Shown here one piece after another: positions 1 to 7,117 of a stretch of DNA of 37,078 bases; position 1 is the first letter of the stretch; the number at the start of each line of letters is the position of its first letter. The notes under the pieces are model-generated. The model worked only from the letters and a program-made list of their open reading frames with translations, was not told where the DNA came from and searched no databases. This DNA is from a virus: the IMG/VR virus record IMGVR_UViG_3300025168_000252, positions 1 to 37,078 of that record; one strand, given 5' to 3'. The translations under genes and the position numbers were made by a program.

Positions 1-6
1 TCTAGG

Positions 7-13
7 AAAGGAG
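7..13 (+). promoter_or_regulatory. Shine-Dalgarno site of the major capsid gene
   Basis: The sequence AAAGGAG lies 9 bases before the ATG at 23. It is a near-consensus ribosome binding site, as expected for the most abundant virion protein. It supports the ATG at 23 as the true start. Confidence 0.75.
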
Positions 14-22
14 TAATTAATC

Positions 23-940
23 ATGGCTATTTCACGCGCACAAATGATGAAAGAACTCCTTCCCGGACTCAATGCACTGTTTGGGTTGGAGTACGATACT
101 TACGAAAACGAGCATGAAGACATCTATGATATGGAGTCTTCGGATCGGGCCTTTGAAGAGGAAGTTCAGCTTTCTGGGTTCGGTGCTGCTCCGGTGAAGT
201 CGGAAGGTTCCGCTATCGCTTATGATACGGCACAGGAAGTCTTCACTGCCCGTTACAACCACGAAACGGTTGCAATGGGATTTGCGATTACGGAAGAAGC
301 CGTTGAGGATAACCTCTACGACTCGCTTTCTGCTCGCTACACCAAGGCCCTTGCAAGAGCAATGGCTAGCACGAAGCAGACGAAAGCTGCATTCCCGCTG
401 AACAACGGCCACACTGGTGGAAGTTTTAACAGTGGCGATGGGGTCACTCTGTTTAGTACCGCGCATCCGCTTGTTAATGGCGGAACAAACAGCAACCGAC
501 CGGGCACTTTGTCGGACCTCAATGAGACTTCGCTTGAGCAGGCAGTGATTGATATCGCTGCGTTTACTGATCAGCGTGGACTCAAGATTGCGGCCCGACC
601 GAAGCGCCTGATTGTTCCGCCTGCCAACATGTTTGTTGCGACTCGCGTTCTTGAGTCGGATAAGCGTGCCGGTACTGCGGACAATGATCTGAACGCTCTG
701 CGAACGAACGGCAGTATTCCGGATGGGTGGCGGGTCAACCACTACCTGACGGATCCTGATGCTTGGTATATCATGACCGATGTTCCGAATGGCATGAAGG
801 GTTTTAATCGAACCCCTCTCCAGACGAGCATGGACGGTGATTTTGATACCGGGAATGTTCGCTACAAGTCGCGGGAACGATATTCCTTTGGGGTCAGTGA
901 TCCCCTCGGAATCTACGCTTCCGATGGCAGCGGTAGCTAG
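23..940 (+). CDS. Major capsid protein, Mu gpT-like (HK97 fold)
   Basis: This 305-aa protein probably forms the icosahedral head shell. Seen: an N-terminal helical/acidic segment (residues 25-50), an ARYNHETVAMGFAIT stretch (76-90), the FSTAHP motif at 144-149, and a C-terminal SDPLGIYAS segment. These features are typical of Mu-like major head subunit (gpT) proteins, and the length is usual for that family. A consensus RBS precedes the ATG and a strong terminator follows the stop, which fits a highly expressed structural gene. There is no scaffold or protease gene downstream; these, with portal and terminase, should lie upstream of the window. The assignment rests on recalled family motifs, not on a search. 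The alternative is another HK97-fold capsid family; a non-capsid role is unlikely. Confidence 0.85.
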   Translation: MAISRAQMMKELLPGLNALFGLEYDTYENEHEDIYDMESSDRAFEEEVQLSGFGAAPVKSEGSAIAYDTAQEVFTARYNHETVAMGFAITEEAVEDNLYDSLSARYTKALARAMASTKQTKAAFPLNNGHTGGSFNSGDGVTLFSTAHPLVNGGTNSNRPGTLSDLNETSLEQAVIDIAAFTDQRGLKIAARPKRLIVPPANMFVATRVLESDKRAGTADNDLNALRTNGSIPDGWRVNHYLTDPDAWYIMTDVPNGMKGFNRTPLQTSMDGDFDTGNVRYKSRERYSFGVSDPLGIYASDGSGS

Positions 941-946
941 GTAACT

Positions 947-982
947 GGGCGGGGGCTTTCGGGCTCCCGCCCTTCTTCTTTT
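947..982 (+). terminator. Rho-independent terminator after the capsid gene
   Basis: A GC-rich inverted repeat pairs GGGCGGGGGC (947-956) with GCTCCCGCCC (963-972) around a TTTCGG loop, with one G-T wobble. A pyrimidine-rich tail (TTCTTCTTTTC) follows. It sits 6 bases after the capsid stop codon. It probably ends most capsid transcripts and lets a fraction read through into the next genes. Confidence 0.85.
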
Positions 983-992
983 CGGAGCAAAT

Positions 993-1241
993 ATGGCTAT
1001 CGAATATCGTGGTGAAAAATTTTCGGGTTATAACAAACCCAAGAGGACTCCGGGCAAGAACAAGAAGTTTGCTGTGCTTGCAAAAGAAGGAGAGAGCGTA
1101 AAGCTTGTTAGGTTTGGTGATCCAAACATGACAATTAAAAAAAGTATTCCGGCACGAAGGAAATCCTTTCGCGCTCGGCATAAGTGTGACCAGAAGAAAA
1201 GCAAGCTAAGTGCTGGCTATTGGTCATGCAAGAAGTGGTAA
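993..1241 (+). CDS. Small basic protein of unknown function
   Basis: This 82-aa, Lys/Arg-rich protein has a GGAG ribosome site at 984-987. Seen: KLVRFGDPNMTIKKSIPARR in the middle, then an RARHKCDQKK...GYWSCKKW C-terminus with two cysteines. I recognise this pattern as a small conserved protein common in marine phages, often close to capsid genes, but I cannot name a proven function. Its high positive charge and position between the capsid and decoration genes suggest a nucleic-acid-contacting virion or packaging role. That role is inference. The window shows no partner that would decide it. Confidence 0.8.
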   Translation: MAIEYRGEKFSGYNKPKRTPGKNKKFAVLAKEGESVKLVRFGDPNMTIKKSIPARRKSFRARHKCDQKKSKLSAGYWSCKKW

Positions 1242-1247
1242 ACCAAA

Positions 1248-1308
1248 CTCGTCAGACTTAATCAGACAGTACGCGGACTGACGAGGTAATTGCGTACAAT
1301 GAGGTAAT
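1248..1308 (+). promoter_or_regulatory. Structured leader with interleaved inverted repeats and a doubled SD-like repeat
   Basis: CTCGTCAG (1248-1255) pairs perfectly with CTGACGAG (1278-1285). GTACGC (1269-1274) pairs with GCGTAC (1292-1297). The two stems interleave, so they cannot form together as simple hairpins. The octamer GAGGTAAT occurs at 1283-1290 and again at 1301-1308, and the second copy is placed as the ribosome site of the ATG at 1314. The layout could expose or hide the ribosome site, or act as an operator. No function is proven by the sequence. Confidence 0.45.
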
Positions 1309-1313
1309 ACAAA

Positions 1314-1946
1314 ATGGGTACTACAACTTTTAGTGGTCCGGTTCGATCTGAAAACGGCTTTCAGGAAATTAGTAAGAATGCTTCTACTGGTGCAGTTACT
1401 GTAGTTAGCGGTGACAAGATGGCTGTGGAAGCTGCCAGTAGTGCTGGAATTGAGGGCACCGCTGCTATCTATATCACCCAGGTCGAAAGACTGAAAAGTA
1501 ATGTCAGCACGAATGTTAATATCGTTAAGACATCAATTATGATTGATCTGACAGGACTAAATTCTGGTGGGGCTATAAACGATATTATTGGCAAGAATGG
1601 ATCGGGCGTTGCCTACATTGGGCAGGTTACGACGGCAAATCAAGGTGTTGTTTTTGGTACAACGATGGAATGCTTTGAAACCCCGGCTGGAGGCGATCCC
1701 GATATTAATTTGTATTCCGCGACAGAAGGTACCGGAGTAGAGGATACTCTTATTACTGCTCTGACTGAAACCCTAATCATTGATGGCGATGACGCTGCTG
1801 CCGGTACGAGGGTTGCGAATGAAACTGGTGAAGCCACGATTGCTGCCGACCAATACTTGTATCTCGTATCTGGCGCTGCGACAGCGGGAACATTCACCGC
1901 AGGAAGATTACTGATTACAATTCTTGGTTATGACGTAGCTTCTTAA
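1314..1946 (+). CDS. Probable head decoration or capsid-associated protein
   Basis: This 210-aa protein starts MGTTTFSGPVRSENGFQ and is rich in Gly, Thr, Ala and Val, with predicted beta strands throughout and no cysteine motif or membrane segment. I recognise the N-terminus from structural-region proteins of uncultured marine phages. Its place immediately after the capsid gene, between two terminators, suggests an abundant virion component such as a decoration protein. That role is inferred from position and composition, not from a known domain. The start is fixed by the GAGGT ribosome site at 1301-1305, 8 bases upstream. Confidence 0.75.
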   Translation: MGTTTFSGPVRSENGFQEISKNASTGAVTVVSGDKMAVEAASSAGIEGTAAIYITQVERLKSNVSTNVNIVKTSIMIDLTGLNSGGAINDIIGKNGSGVAYIGQVTTANQGVVFGTTMECFETPAGGDPDINLYSATEGTGVEDTLITALTETLIIDGDDAAAGTRVANETGEATIAADQYLYLVSGAATAGTFTAGRLLITILGYDVAS

Positions 1947-1960
1947 TTAGCTTAGATACC

Positions 1961-1982
1961 GGGGGCACCTTCGGGTGCCCCC
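1961..1982 (+). terminator. Hairpin terminator after the decoration-type gene
   Basis: A perfect 9-bp stem, GGGGGCACC (1961-1969) with GGTGCCCCC (1974-1982), closes a stable TTCG tetraloop. The tail is only moderately T-rich (CTAATTTCCT). It lies 15 bases after the stop codon at 1946. It probably gives partial termination ahead of the long downstream structural operon. Confidence 0.8.
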
Positions 1983-2026
1983 CTAATTTCCTATGCCTTA
2001 CAAAAATACAATTAGGATGTGTTTGT

Positions 2027-2368
2027 ATGCCTGACTCAAAAAAGAAAAAATCGACAACTTCTGAAGAAAGAAGACGCCAAAGAGATATGGCAAAGGCGGC
2101 AAAAGAAACAAGAAAAACAAACGTCAAACTTGGTGCCCGCACAAAAGGTATGAGCGAAGAAGACTTTAATTTGATGGCTCCCCCATGGTCTGACCAAGAA
2201 GTGAAGCATGCCCACAAAATGAGAAGTAAGTACGGTGATACTTATGACGAATCTTGGGGAGAGGTCTTGGAAGACAGGAAGAGGAAGAAAGCTCGCGGAT
2301 GGAAATCCGGCGGATCGGTTCGCGGGGTCGGAAAAGCTCTTCGCGGCTTTGGAAAGGCTATGAAGTAA
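2027..2368 (+). CDS. Small, highly charged basic protein
   Basis: This 113-aa protein has a Lys/Arg/Glu-rich helical N-terminus (residues 1-30, about half charged) and a Gly-rich basic C-terminal tail (GGSVRGVGKALRGFGKAMK). No known domain is recognised. An AGGA ribosome site at 2014-2017 supports the ATG. It is the first gene after the 1961-1982 hairpin and is followed after 1 base by a TTG-start small gene. The charge pattern suggests binding to DNA or packaging intermediates. The function is unknown. Confidence 0.7.
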   Translation: MPDSKKKKSTTSEERRRQRDMAKAAKETRKTNVKLGARTKGMSEEDFNLMAPPWSDQEVKHAHKMRSKYGDTYDESWGEVLEDRKRKKARGWKSGGSVRGVGKALRGFGKAMK

Positions 2369-2369
2369 C

Positions 2370-2519
2370 TTGCCTTACAAGATCAAGAAAACATCTGGCA
2401 GAAAGCCCTATAAGATCGTTGGACCCGATGGGAAGATCGTGGGCAGTTCTACGTCCAAGCGTAGCGCGGAGACATCTATACGCGCACGGTACGCGGGCAA
2501 GGAGGCAAAGCGGAAATGA
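2370..2519 (+). CDS. 49-aa conserved small basic protein (TTG start)
   Basis: Reading from TTG at 2370 gives a 49-residue protein beginning MPYKIKKTSGRKPYKIVGPD and ending ARYAGKEAKRK. Its TGA (2517-2519) overlaps the next gene's ATG as ATGA. The YKIVGPDGKIVGSSTSKRSA type of pattern matches small proteins I know from marine phages, where S/T-S-K-A/R repeats precede an ARYAG-like tail. A GGAAAGG ribosome site lies at 2351-2357 within the end of the previous gene. No ATG is available in frame, so the TTG start is required. The function is unknown; basic charge suggests nucleic-acid contact. Confidence 0.65.
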   Translation: MPYKIKKTSGRKPYKIVGPDGKIVGSSTSKRSAETSIRARYAGKEAKRK

Positions 2520-3460
2520 AATCTACCGGGATGACAGGCATTGAGACATTTTTTCTTACTGGAACAGGTACGGTTGGTCTTCAATCTTTAAGAATACCAA
2601 GACCGTATATGGCCCGTAGTTTTTCAACGTCAGGCGCTCCCTCAACAAGTGCCAATCTTGTGTTATCGGGTCCGGTTACCGGAATCGATGGGTACTCATA
2701 TGACGCTTCTGTTAATGTGGGGTCTGGAAATGCTGTTTCTAGTGTTAGCGATACAAGAGCCTTGTCAAAAAACATGATTGTTTCCAGTGCTTCATCAACA
2801 CCGTGGTCAAATGGTTCAGGACGAGATTTGAATTTAATTTCTGAAATTTCTTCTAGAACCGAACTTACTCTTGATCTTGCAGTGTCTGCTAGTACGGCTA
2901 CTGGTGTTCCTGCGGTATTTACACACTCTGGAAATACTCCAAGAACTGATGGCCCTGGAAATTATCCGGGTAAGATTATAACCCTTCCCCCTCCATCTGG
3001 AAAATTGTATTGTGATTTGAACAATCTTTCTTCACAGTCAATTAATTATTCCAGTTGGGAAATAGATGTTAATACGAAACAATGGAATTTTTACATCACA
3101 GGCACAGACGAATCCTCTATGCCAACTGTGACTAAATATACTGAGTATGTAGTTGCTGGTCATACGACAGGAGATGGACTAGGGCAAAATGTTCGGATTA
3201 TGTGGATGATGTTAGTTTCAAATATACGACCAGAGGATGTTGTAATTTCCATAAAAAGTTGGGAAACGGGACAAACTTTATTTAAACAGAATTCTCCGAG
3301 TTATTATGGAAATAATTCACAGTCAAATTTTCATATAGACATGCCTTCTGGTGGAATATTTTGCGAAGGGGGAGCGGTTTTTGACATTGCAGTGCCAAGC
3401 GGTGGGGCAGCTACTGATCCATTGGCTATCAAGTATATAATGGTGGGGTATCAGATGTGA
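2516..3460 (+). CDS. Putative virion surface protein, first of a tandem paralog array
   Basis: This 314-aa Ser/Thr/Gly-rich, beta-rich protein shows no enzyme motif. The first ~150 residues look like a separate module full of SxS/TxT strands. The C-terminal half carries the array's shared end pattern: a Gly-Gly-Ile-Phe segment (MPSGGIFCEGGAVFDIAVP, about residues 276-294) followed by a short final strand (IKYIMVGYQM). A GGAGG ribosome site at 2501-2505 supports the ATG at 2516, and the next gene starts inside its stop (GTGA). The family pattern and compact arrangement suggest trimeric or oligomeric fibre or spike parts. The function is inferred only from composition and context. Confidence 0.7.
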   Translation: MKSTGMTGIETFFLTGTGTVGLQSLRIPRPYMARSFSTSGAPSTSANLVLSGPVTGIDGYSYDASVNVGSGNAVSSVSDTRALSKNMIVSSASSTPWSNGSGRDLNLISEISSRTELTLDLAVSASTATGVPAVFTHSGNTPRTDGPGNYPGKIITLPPPSGKLYCDLNNLSSQSINYSSWEIDVNTKQWNFYITGTDESSMPTVTKYTEYVVAGHTTGDGLGQNVRIMWMMLVSNIRPEDVVISIKSWETGQTLFKQNSPSYYGNNSQSNFHIDMPSGGIFCEGGAVFDIAVPSGGAATDPLAIKYIMVGYQM

Positions 3461-3804
3461 AAAATATTAATGGCACTCAATTGATTTGCAAATCGTTTAA
3501 TACCGAATCTGCAGATGCAACAATATCTATTTCGGGAAGACTTAGATTGTTTGAATTTCATTCTGTTGGAAATTCCGGAAACCCTAATCTGATTAGTTTT
3601 AAAAACAAAAATAGAAGTGGTAAAGTAATTGCTCCTTTGGTGACTGAAAGAGAAGGTTATTGGGGAGCTTATAAATGTATTTACAATTTTGGCCCTAATG
3701 GAATTTTGTTTCCGGATGGTTTGTTTTTAGACACTAACAACAATTCAAACTCTGGTGGGACTTACTTTATAAGTAATTCTTCTTTTTTTTACGAGGGTGC
3801 ATGA
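3457..3804 (+). CDS. Small tandem-array virion-type protein, copy 2 (GTG start)
   Basis: This 115-aa protein is predicted all-beta and has no signal or membrane segment. The start is GTG at 3457, overlapping the previous stop as GTGA. The shared array motif is visible as GPNGILFPDGLFLDT near residues 80-95, followed by a final aromatic strand (SNSSFFYEGA). Similar ILFxDGI/LFPDGL motifs occur at the same distance from the C-terminus in the neighbouring genes. It is therefore a diverged paralog of the genes at 3801, 4172 and 4527. A surface or fibre-tip role is inferred. Confidence 0.7.
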   Translation: MKNINGTQLICKSFNTESADATISISGRLRLFEFHSVGNSGNPNLISFKNKNRSGKVIAPLVTEREGYWGAYKCIYNFGPNGILFPDGLFLDTNNNSNSGGTYFISNSSFFYEGA

Positions 3805-4169
3805 GTATGCAGTTTAACTCTGTTCGCTCAACGATATTGTCAAATGGAGGTTCTATCAGCGGAAGGGTTTGGCTTCTTGGAATTTCACTTGTTCCCATTT
3901 ACCAGGGTGGGGGTGGTTCGGCAGCACTTGAGGTAAAAGTTGGCGGAACCATAAAGCTTAGTACAGACAGCACATCTGTTGATCCGTTGGTTCAATTTCC
4001 GGTAACAATGACAGATGCTTATCCCGCGGGTGTTGGTTTTAGTTATATTGAGCATCAAGGTTATGTGCTGTTTCCAAACGGTCTTTATGTGACGCAAACA
4101 ACTGCAAGCTCAAAGGAAAGTCCGTTAGATACTAGTTACACAAGCTTTGGCGTTTATTATCAGGTGTAA
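3801..4169 (+). CDS. Small tandem-array virion-type protein, copy 3
   Basis: This 122-aa beta-rich protein overlaps the previous gene as ATGA. An in-frame ATG at 3807 is an alternative start two codons later. The array motif appears as GYVLFPNGLYVTQTTAS (about residues 89-105), followed by a terminal FGVYYQV strand. It has no cysteines and no recognised enzyme motif. The gene is followed two bases after its stop by the next copy. The function is unknown; repeated family membership suggests a variable surface or fibre component. Confidence 0.7.
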   Translation: MSMQFNSVRSTILSNGGSISGRVWLLGISLVPIYQGGGGSAALEVKVGGTIKLSTDSTSVDPLVQFPVTMTDAYPAGVGFSYIEHQGYVLFPNGLYVTQTTASSKESPLDTSYTSFGVYYQV

Positions 4170-4171
4170 TT

Positions 4172-4525
4172 ATGAAGATAATGCAAGCATCCTACAGTGG
4201 TTCTTTATCAAGCCCTCCTGATTCTGGGAATTCATATAAGGCGCAATTGGCAAAAGGTCGATGCGTTTTGCATGGCATTATTATGAGTTCTGACGCTGCT
4301 AACAGTTCTCTTCCTCAGATTAAATTTTCAACCGGAAACGACTACACGGATATACGTTGTCAAATTACGTCTCCTGTAAGTTCTGGAACTTATCATTACG
4401 CAAGTGGTACGACTTTTGATATTCCCGGCGGTGGAATTCTTTTTGAGGACGGAATTTACTTTGAGGGTTTGGCTTCAACAACACAAGTAACCGTATTTTT
4501 TAGCGGCGGTGCAAAGGCTTCTTGA
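4172..4525 (+). CDS. Small tandem-array virion-type protein, copy 4
   Basis: This 117-aa protein has the clearest form of the array motif, IPGGGILFEDGIYFEG at about residues 88-103, followed by a TQVTVFFSGG strand. The N-terminal half is Ser/Gly-rich with alternating strand residues. It has no signal peptide, membrane segment or catalytic motif. It begins 2 bases after the preceding stop and is followed almost at once by copy 5. The paralogous relation is visible in the protein sequence; the structural role is inferred from the location. Confidence 0.7.
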   Translation: MKIMQASYSGSLSSPPDSGNSYKAQLAKGRCVLHGIIMSSDAANSSLPQIKFSTGNDYTDIRCQITSPVSSGTYHYASGTTFDIPGGGILFEDGIYFEGLASTTQVTVFFSGGAKAS

Positions 4526-4526
4526 T

Positions 4527-4922
4527 ATGGGATACTTAAAAAACCAATCAGTACTTATGGATCAAGACAGAACGATTGAGCCTGCAGGTACGCGGTGCAG
4601 GCTTTATGGTATACAGGTAGGGGTTTATAGTACTGATGCGGGAAAAACTTATACTGGCAATTTTAATGAAACAAACGGAAGAAACGTAATATTAAAAACG
4701 GGATCTGCTAGTGGTTCAACGCTGTTTGATGTGGCAATTCCTTTTGTAACCTCTGGGTATTACGTTGGCGAGTTGCCAATTGTTTTTACAATAGATCCCA
4801 ATTATGTTTTGTTTGAAGATGGGATATTCATGAAAGCAATATCTGATGTTTCAAACGACACAGACAACACGCATTTAAACAAAGATACAACTCGCCTTTC
4901 TTTGTTTTACGAGCTTGGCTAA
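4527..4922 (+). CDS. Small tandem-array virion-type protein, copy 5
   Basis: This 131-aa protein is read from the ATG at 4527. A GTG at 4509 would add six residues inside the previous gene, but the AAAGG at 4513-4517 is well spaced for 4527. The array motif appears as NYVLFEDGIFMKA in the last third, with a final RLSLFYELG strand. The first half contains a GTRCRLYGIQVG strand that resembles RLRLFEFHS and GRVWLLGISL in copies 2 and 3, so similarity extends beyond the C-terminal motif. Its stop overlaps the next ATG (TAATG). Confidence 0.7.
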   Translation: MGYLKNQSVLMDQDRTIEPAGTRCRLYGIQVGVYSTDAGKTYTGNFNETNGRNVILKTGSASGSTLFDVAIPFVTSGYYVGELPIVFTIDPNYVLFEDGIFMKAISDVSNDTDNTHLNKDTTRLSLFYELG

Positions 4923-5206
4923 TGGAAAAAGTATCTCCTACCGCATTCTGGTCAATCGTCCCGATTATTGCTGCCTCAATAGGCGGCATTTTTTTTGTAA
5001 TGATGTCTCATGCCAGCGAGGGGAAACATTCCGAGTCTGCTCATGAAGATGATGTTTCGGGTCTTCAGGTTCGTGTGGCTCAGGTAGCAACCAAAGTAGA
5101 CCACAACTCAAGAGTCCTTGAAGAAGTAAAGATGGATTTGCGAGAGCTTCGCATTGAACAGAACAACGCAAACCAAAGAATTTTAGAAGCCATCGGAGAT
5201 CGGTAA
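4922..5206 (+). CDS. Small membrane protein with a coiled-coil tail
   Basis: This 94-aa protein has one hydrophobic segment at residues 9-28 (SIVPIIAASIGGIFFVMM), followed by a charged helical region (about 45-92) with heptad-like spacing of V/L/I. The layout is a single membrane anchor plus a coiled coil outside or inside the membrane. It overlaps both neighbours by one base (TAATG), so it is translated together with the structural genes. It could be a holin or spanin-like accessory, or an assembly factor; a second spanin candidate pair lies at 31566. The family is not identified. Confidence 0.65.
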   Translation: MEKVSPTAFWSIVPIIAASIGGIFFVMMSHASEGKHSESAHEDDVSGLQVRVAQVATKVDHNSRVLEEVKMDLRELRIEQNNANQRILEAIGDR

Positions 5207-5943
5207 TGGCCGTTAATACAATTACAAGTTTTAACCCTGACATAGGGGACATTGTCGAAGAGGCATTTGAACGTGCCGGTCTGGAGATGGTTTCCGGTTA
5301 TGACCTCAGGGGCGCTAGGCGCAGCCTTGACTTGATGTGTATTGAATGGGCAAACCGTGGGATTAATCTTTGGACTGTCGAAGAACAGAAGATTGCAAAG
5401 AAATTTGTGAGCGGTTCCGCATCTGATTTGACTACTAATTTCCTTGAGAAGTCAGTTGCTGAGTACCAATGCGCTGATAACACTATGGCAATAGTAGATA
5501 TGATTTTAAGAACCGATGACACCGACACATCGAAGCAAATAGATTATGTCTTAAACCGGGTGTCAAGAGAAACCTACATGGGAGTTCCTGCGAAGTTGAC
5601 TGAAGCTAGGCCGACTCAGGTTTATGTAGACAGACAACAGGGAAATGTGACTATGACTCTGTGGCCTGTGCCGGATGAGTCCAGCAAATACAAGTTGGTT
5701 TATACAAGAATCCGCCGCATGACAGACTCCGGTCCCGGCGGTACATACAATCCCGATGTTCCGGATCGTTTCTGGCCAGCATTAGTAGCAGGCTTGGCCT
5801 ACAACATTGCATGTAAAAGGCCCGAAGCAGTTAACAGGATTCAGATGCTTAAGCAAAACTATGAAGAGCAGTTTCAGTTGGCGGCAGATGAAGACAGAGA
5901 AAAAGCTCCTATTCGTTTTTATCCTGGGGGATATGCGTTTTAA
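5206..5943 (+). CDS. Probable head-tail connector/adaptor protein
   Basis: This 245-aa protein starts helically: an EEAFERAGLEM helix, then RRSLDLMCIEWANRGINLW (about residues 38-56), and ends IRFYPGGYAF. This order (N-terminal helical pair, central beta part, C-terminal helix of LVAGLAYNIACKRPE type) is what I know from podovirus adaptor or tail-accessory proteins of the P22 gp4 / T7 gp11 type. It is a family common next to the Zn-ribbon virion protein in marine phages. It would dock on the portal and form the top of the short tail. The identification is by pattern, not by search. Confidence 0.6.
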   Translation: MAVNTITSFNPDIGDIVEEAFERAGLEMVSGYDLRGARRSLDLMCIEWANRGINLWTVEEQKIAKKFVSGSASDLTTNFLEKSVAEYQCADNTMAIVDMILRTDDTDTSKQIDYVLNRVSRETYMGVPAKLTEARPTQVYVDRQQGNVTMTLWPVPDESSKYKLVYTRIRRMTDSGPGGTYNPDVPDRFWPALVAGLAYNIACKRPEAVNRIQMLKQNYEEQFQLAADEDREKAPIRFYPGGYAF

Positions 5944-6900
5944 ATGACATCATATGCTCAGGGCAAGAAAGCAATTGGTTACTGCGACCGTTGTGGTTTT
6001 CAGTACCCGTTGCATGAACTCAAGCAGGAAGTGGTTAATCTAAATGTGACCAACATGCTTGTGTGTCCTGAGTGTTGGGATCCGGATCAACCCCAGACTC
6101 AACTGGGTCGGTATCATGTCAATGATCCGCAGGCTTTGCGTAATCCAAGACCTCCGTTGGGGCTAGATGAAAGTCGGCAGTTTATTGATTCTCAGGATGG
6201 TACTCCGCTTAAATATCCAAATTCTCAAAATGTAACAATTGATTTTTCCTCAACTGAAACAACAGGGGGAACTGGAGCTTATGCAGATTCAAGTTTAAAT
6301 GGCTGGTATTATAGAAACAGAGGATCTTTTCCAATAGAGATTGGTCAGTCAAATGCTATATCGCAATCTAGTGGAATACTTAATTGCCCGTGGCCGGATA
6401 ATAGTTCTTTAACAACTAGCTTTACGAATTGGCAATTTTACAGTGGTGGATCTGGACTGAACATAAACATGAGCCAAAACAGATATGTAAGAATGAAAAT
6501 TCGCATAAATAATTTTGGAACATCAAACACAGCTTCTAGTTCGTATTATCCAACCGCATTGCCATGGTTCGGAACTCTTTATTGGGGCGTTTCGGATCCA
6601 TTTTTAATAAACCCATATCCTTTTGGAGCTGATCAAAATAGAACACTTCCAGGCTTAATGAAAATTTCTGATCCAAATTTTGTGTACGGTTCAACTCCAA
6701 CAGATTGGAAAATACTGGAGTGGAAAGTTGGTGACGATAGTGCGGGAGAGTCGAACTCAGCAAGTTCTTGGGTAAATACTGCCGCATTGGGATACAAAGT
6801 TAGGTCTTTAAGATTTGATTTGTGGGCTTATCCTGAAGATGTGGATTCAGAAGATAAGTTGGATTTTGACATTGAATACATCAAAGTAGAAAGTGAATAG
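5944..6900 (+). CDS. Zn-ribbon virion protein with a beta-sandwich-like C-terminus
   Basis: This 318-aa protein carries an N-terminal zinc ribbon with Cys14-x2-Cys17 and Cys41-x2-Cys44, followed by a conserved LGRYHVNDPQALRNPRP stretch. I recognise this N-terminal module from marine phage structural regions. The remaining ~230 residues are Ser/Asn/Trp/Tyr-rich, resembling a lectin-like or carbohydrate-binding beta sandwich. The short homologs I know are mostly just the ribbon, so the C-terminal domain may be an added receptor or glycan-binding module. The stop overlaps nothing; the next ATG with an AGGAG site follows at 6911. Confidence 0.65.
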   Translation: MTSYAQGKKAIGYCDRCGFQYPLHELKQEVVNLNVTNMLVCPECWDPDQPQTQLGRYHVNDPQALRNPRPPLGLDESRQFIDSQDGTPLKYPNSQNVTIDFSSTETTGGTGAYADSSLNGWYYRNRGSFPIEIGQSNAISQSSGILNCPWPDNSSLTTSFTNWQFYSGGSGLNINMSQNRYVRMKIRINNFGTSNTASSSYYPTALPWFGTLYWGVSDPFLINPYPFGADQNRTLPGLMKISDPNFVYGSTPTDWKILEWKVGDDSAGESNSASSWVNTAALGYKVRSLRFDLWAYPEDVDSEDKLDFDIEYIKVESE

Positions 6901-6910
6901 GAGAATTGTT

Positions 6911-7117
6911 ATGCCGAAGGTAGGAATGAAAAGCTTTTCATATGATCAGTCAGGGATGGACAAGGCGAACGAAGAAGCTCGTCGCACGGGTATTCCTGTT
7001 GAATACGAAGACCGAAACTACGCCCAGTACAATGCGGGTGGTCGTGTAAAGACAACTGGCAAGAAGATGTACGGACACGGCGGCTCAGTTAAGGGTGGTC
7101 ACAAGGCGAAGAAATAA
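6911..7117 (+). CDS. Small Gly/Lys-rich protein (MPKVG family)
   Basis: The ATG at 6911 follows an AGGAG at 6899-6903, so I choose it over an upstream ATG at 6893 that lies within the previous gene. The 68-aa product begins MPKVGMKSFSYDQSG and ends in a basic Gly-rich tail (AGGRVKTTGKKMYGHGGSVK). Such MPKVG... proteins with GGxV tails are frequent in marine phages beside adaptor genes. The function is unknown. The tail resembles the GGxV elements in the large proteins at 14870 and 21065, which could point to a shared virion partner. The stop codon overlaps the next ATG. Confidence 0.7.
   Translation: MPKVGMKSFSYDQSGMDKANEEARRTGIPVEYEDRNYAQYNAGGRVKTTGKKMYGHGGSVKGGHKAKK

Noticed and set aside
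32-742. 236-aa open frame on the minus strand
   Set aside because: It is the shadow of the capsid gene, with no ribosome site and a composition (Arg/Ser/Val-rich) that does not look like a real protein.
2007-2012. TACAAT as a possible -10 promoter element (also at 1295-1300)
   Set aside because: No suitable -35 element is present, and a start site here would remove or nearly remove the ribosome site of the next gene.
1993-2034. Short ATG frame MPYKNTIRMCLYA before the 113-aa gene
   Set aside because: Only 13 codons with no ribosome site. The similarity of its start to the MPYK protein at 2370 is too short to call a remnant.
6893-6910. Upstream ATG for the MPKVG protein
   Set aside because: It is inside the previous gene without a good ribosome site; the ATG at 6911 has AGGAG and matches the usual MPKVG start.
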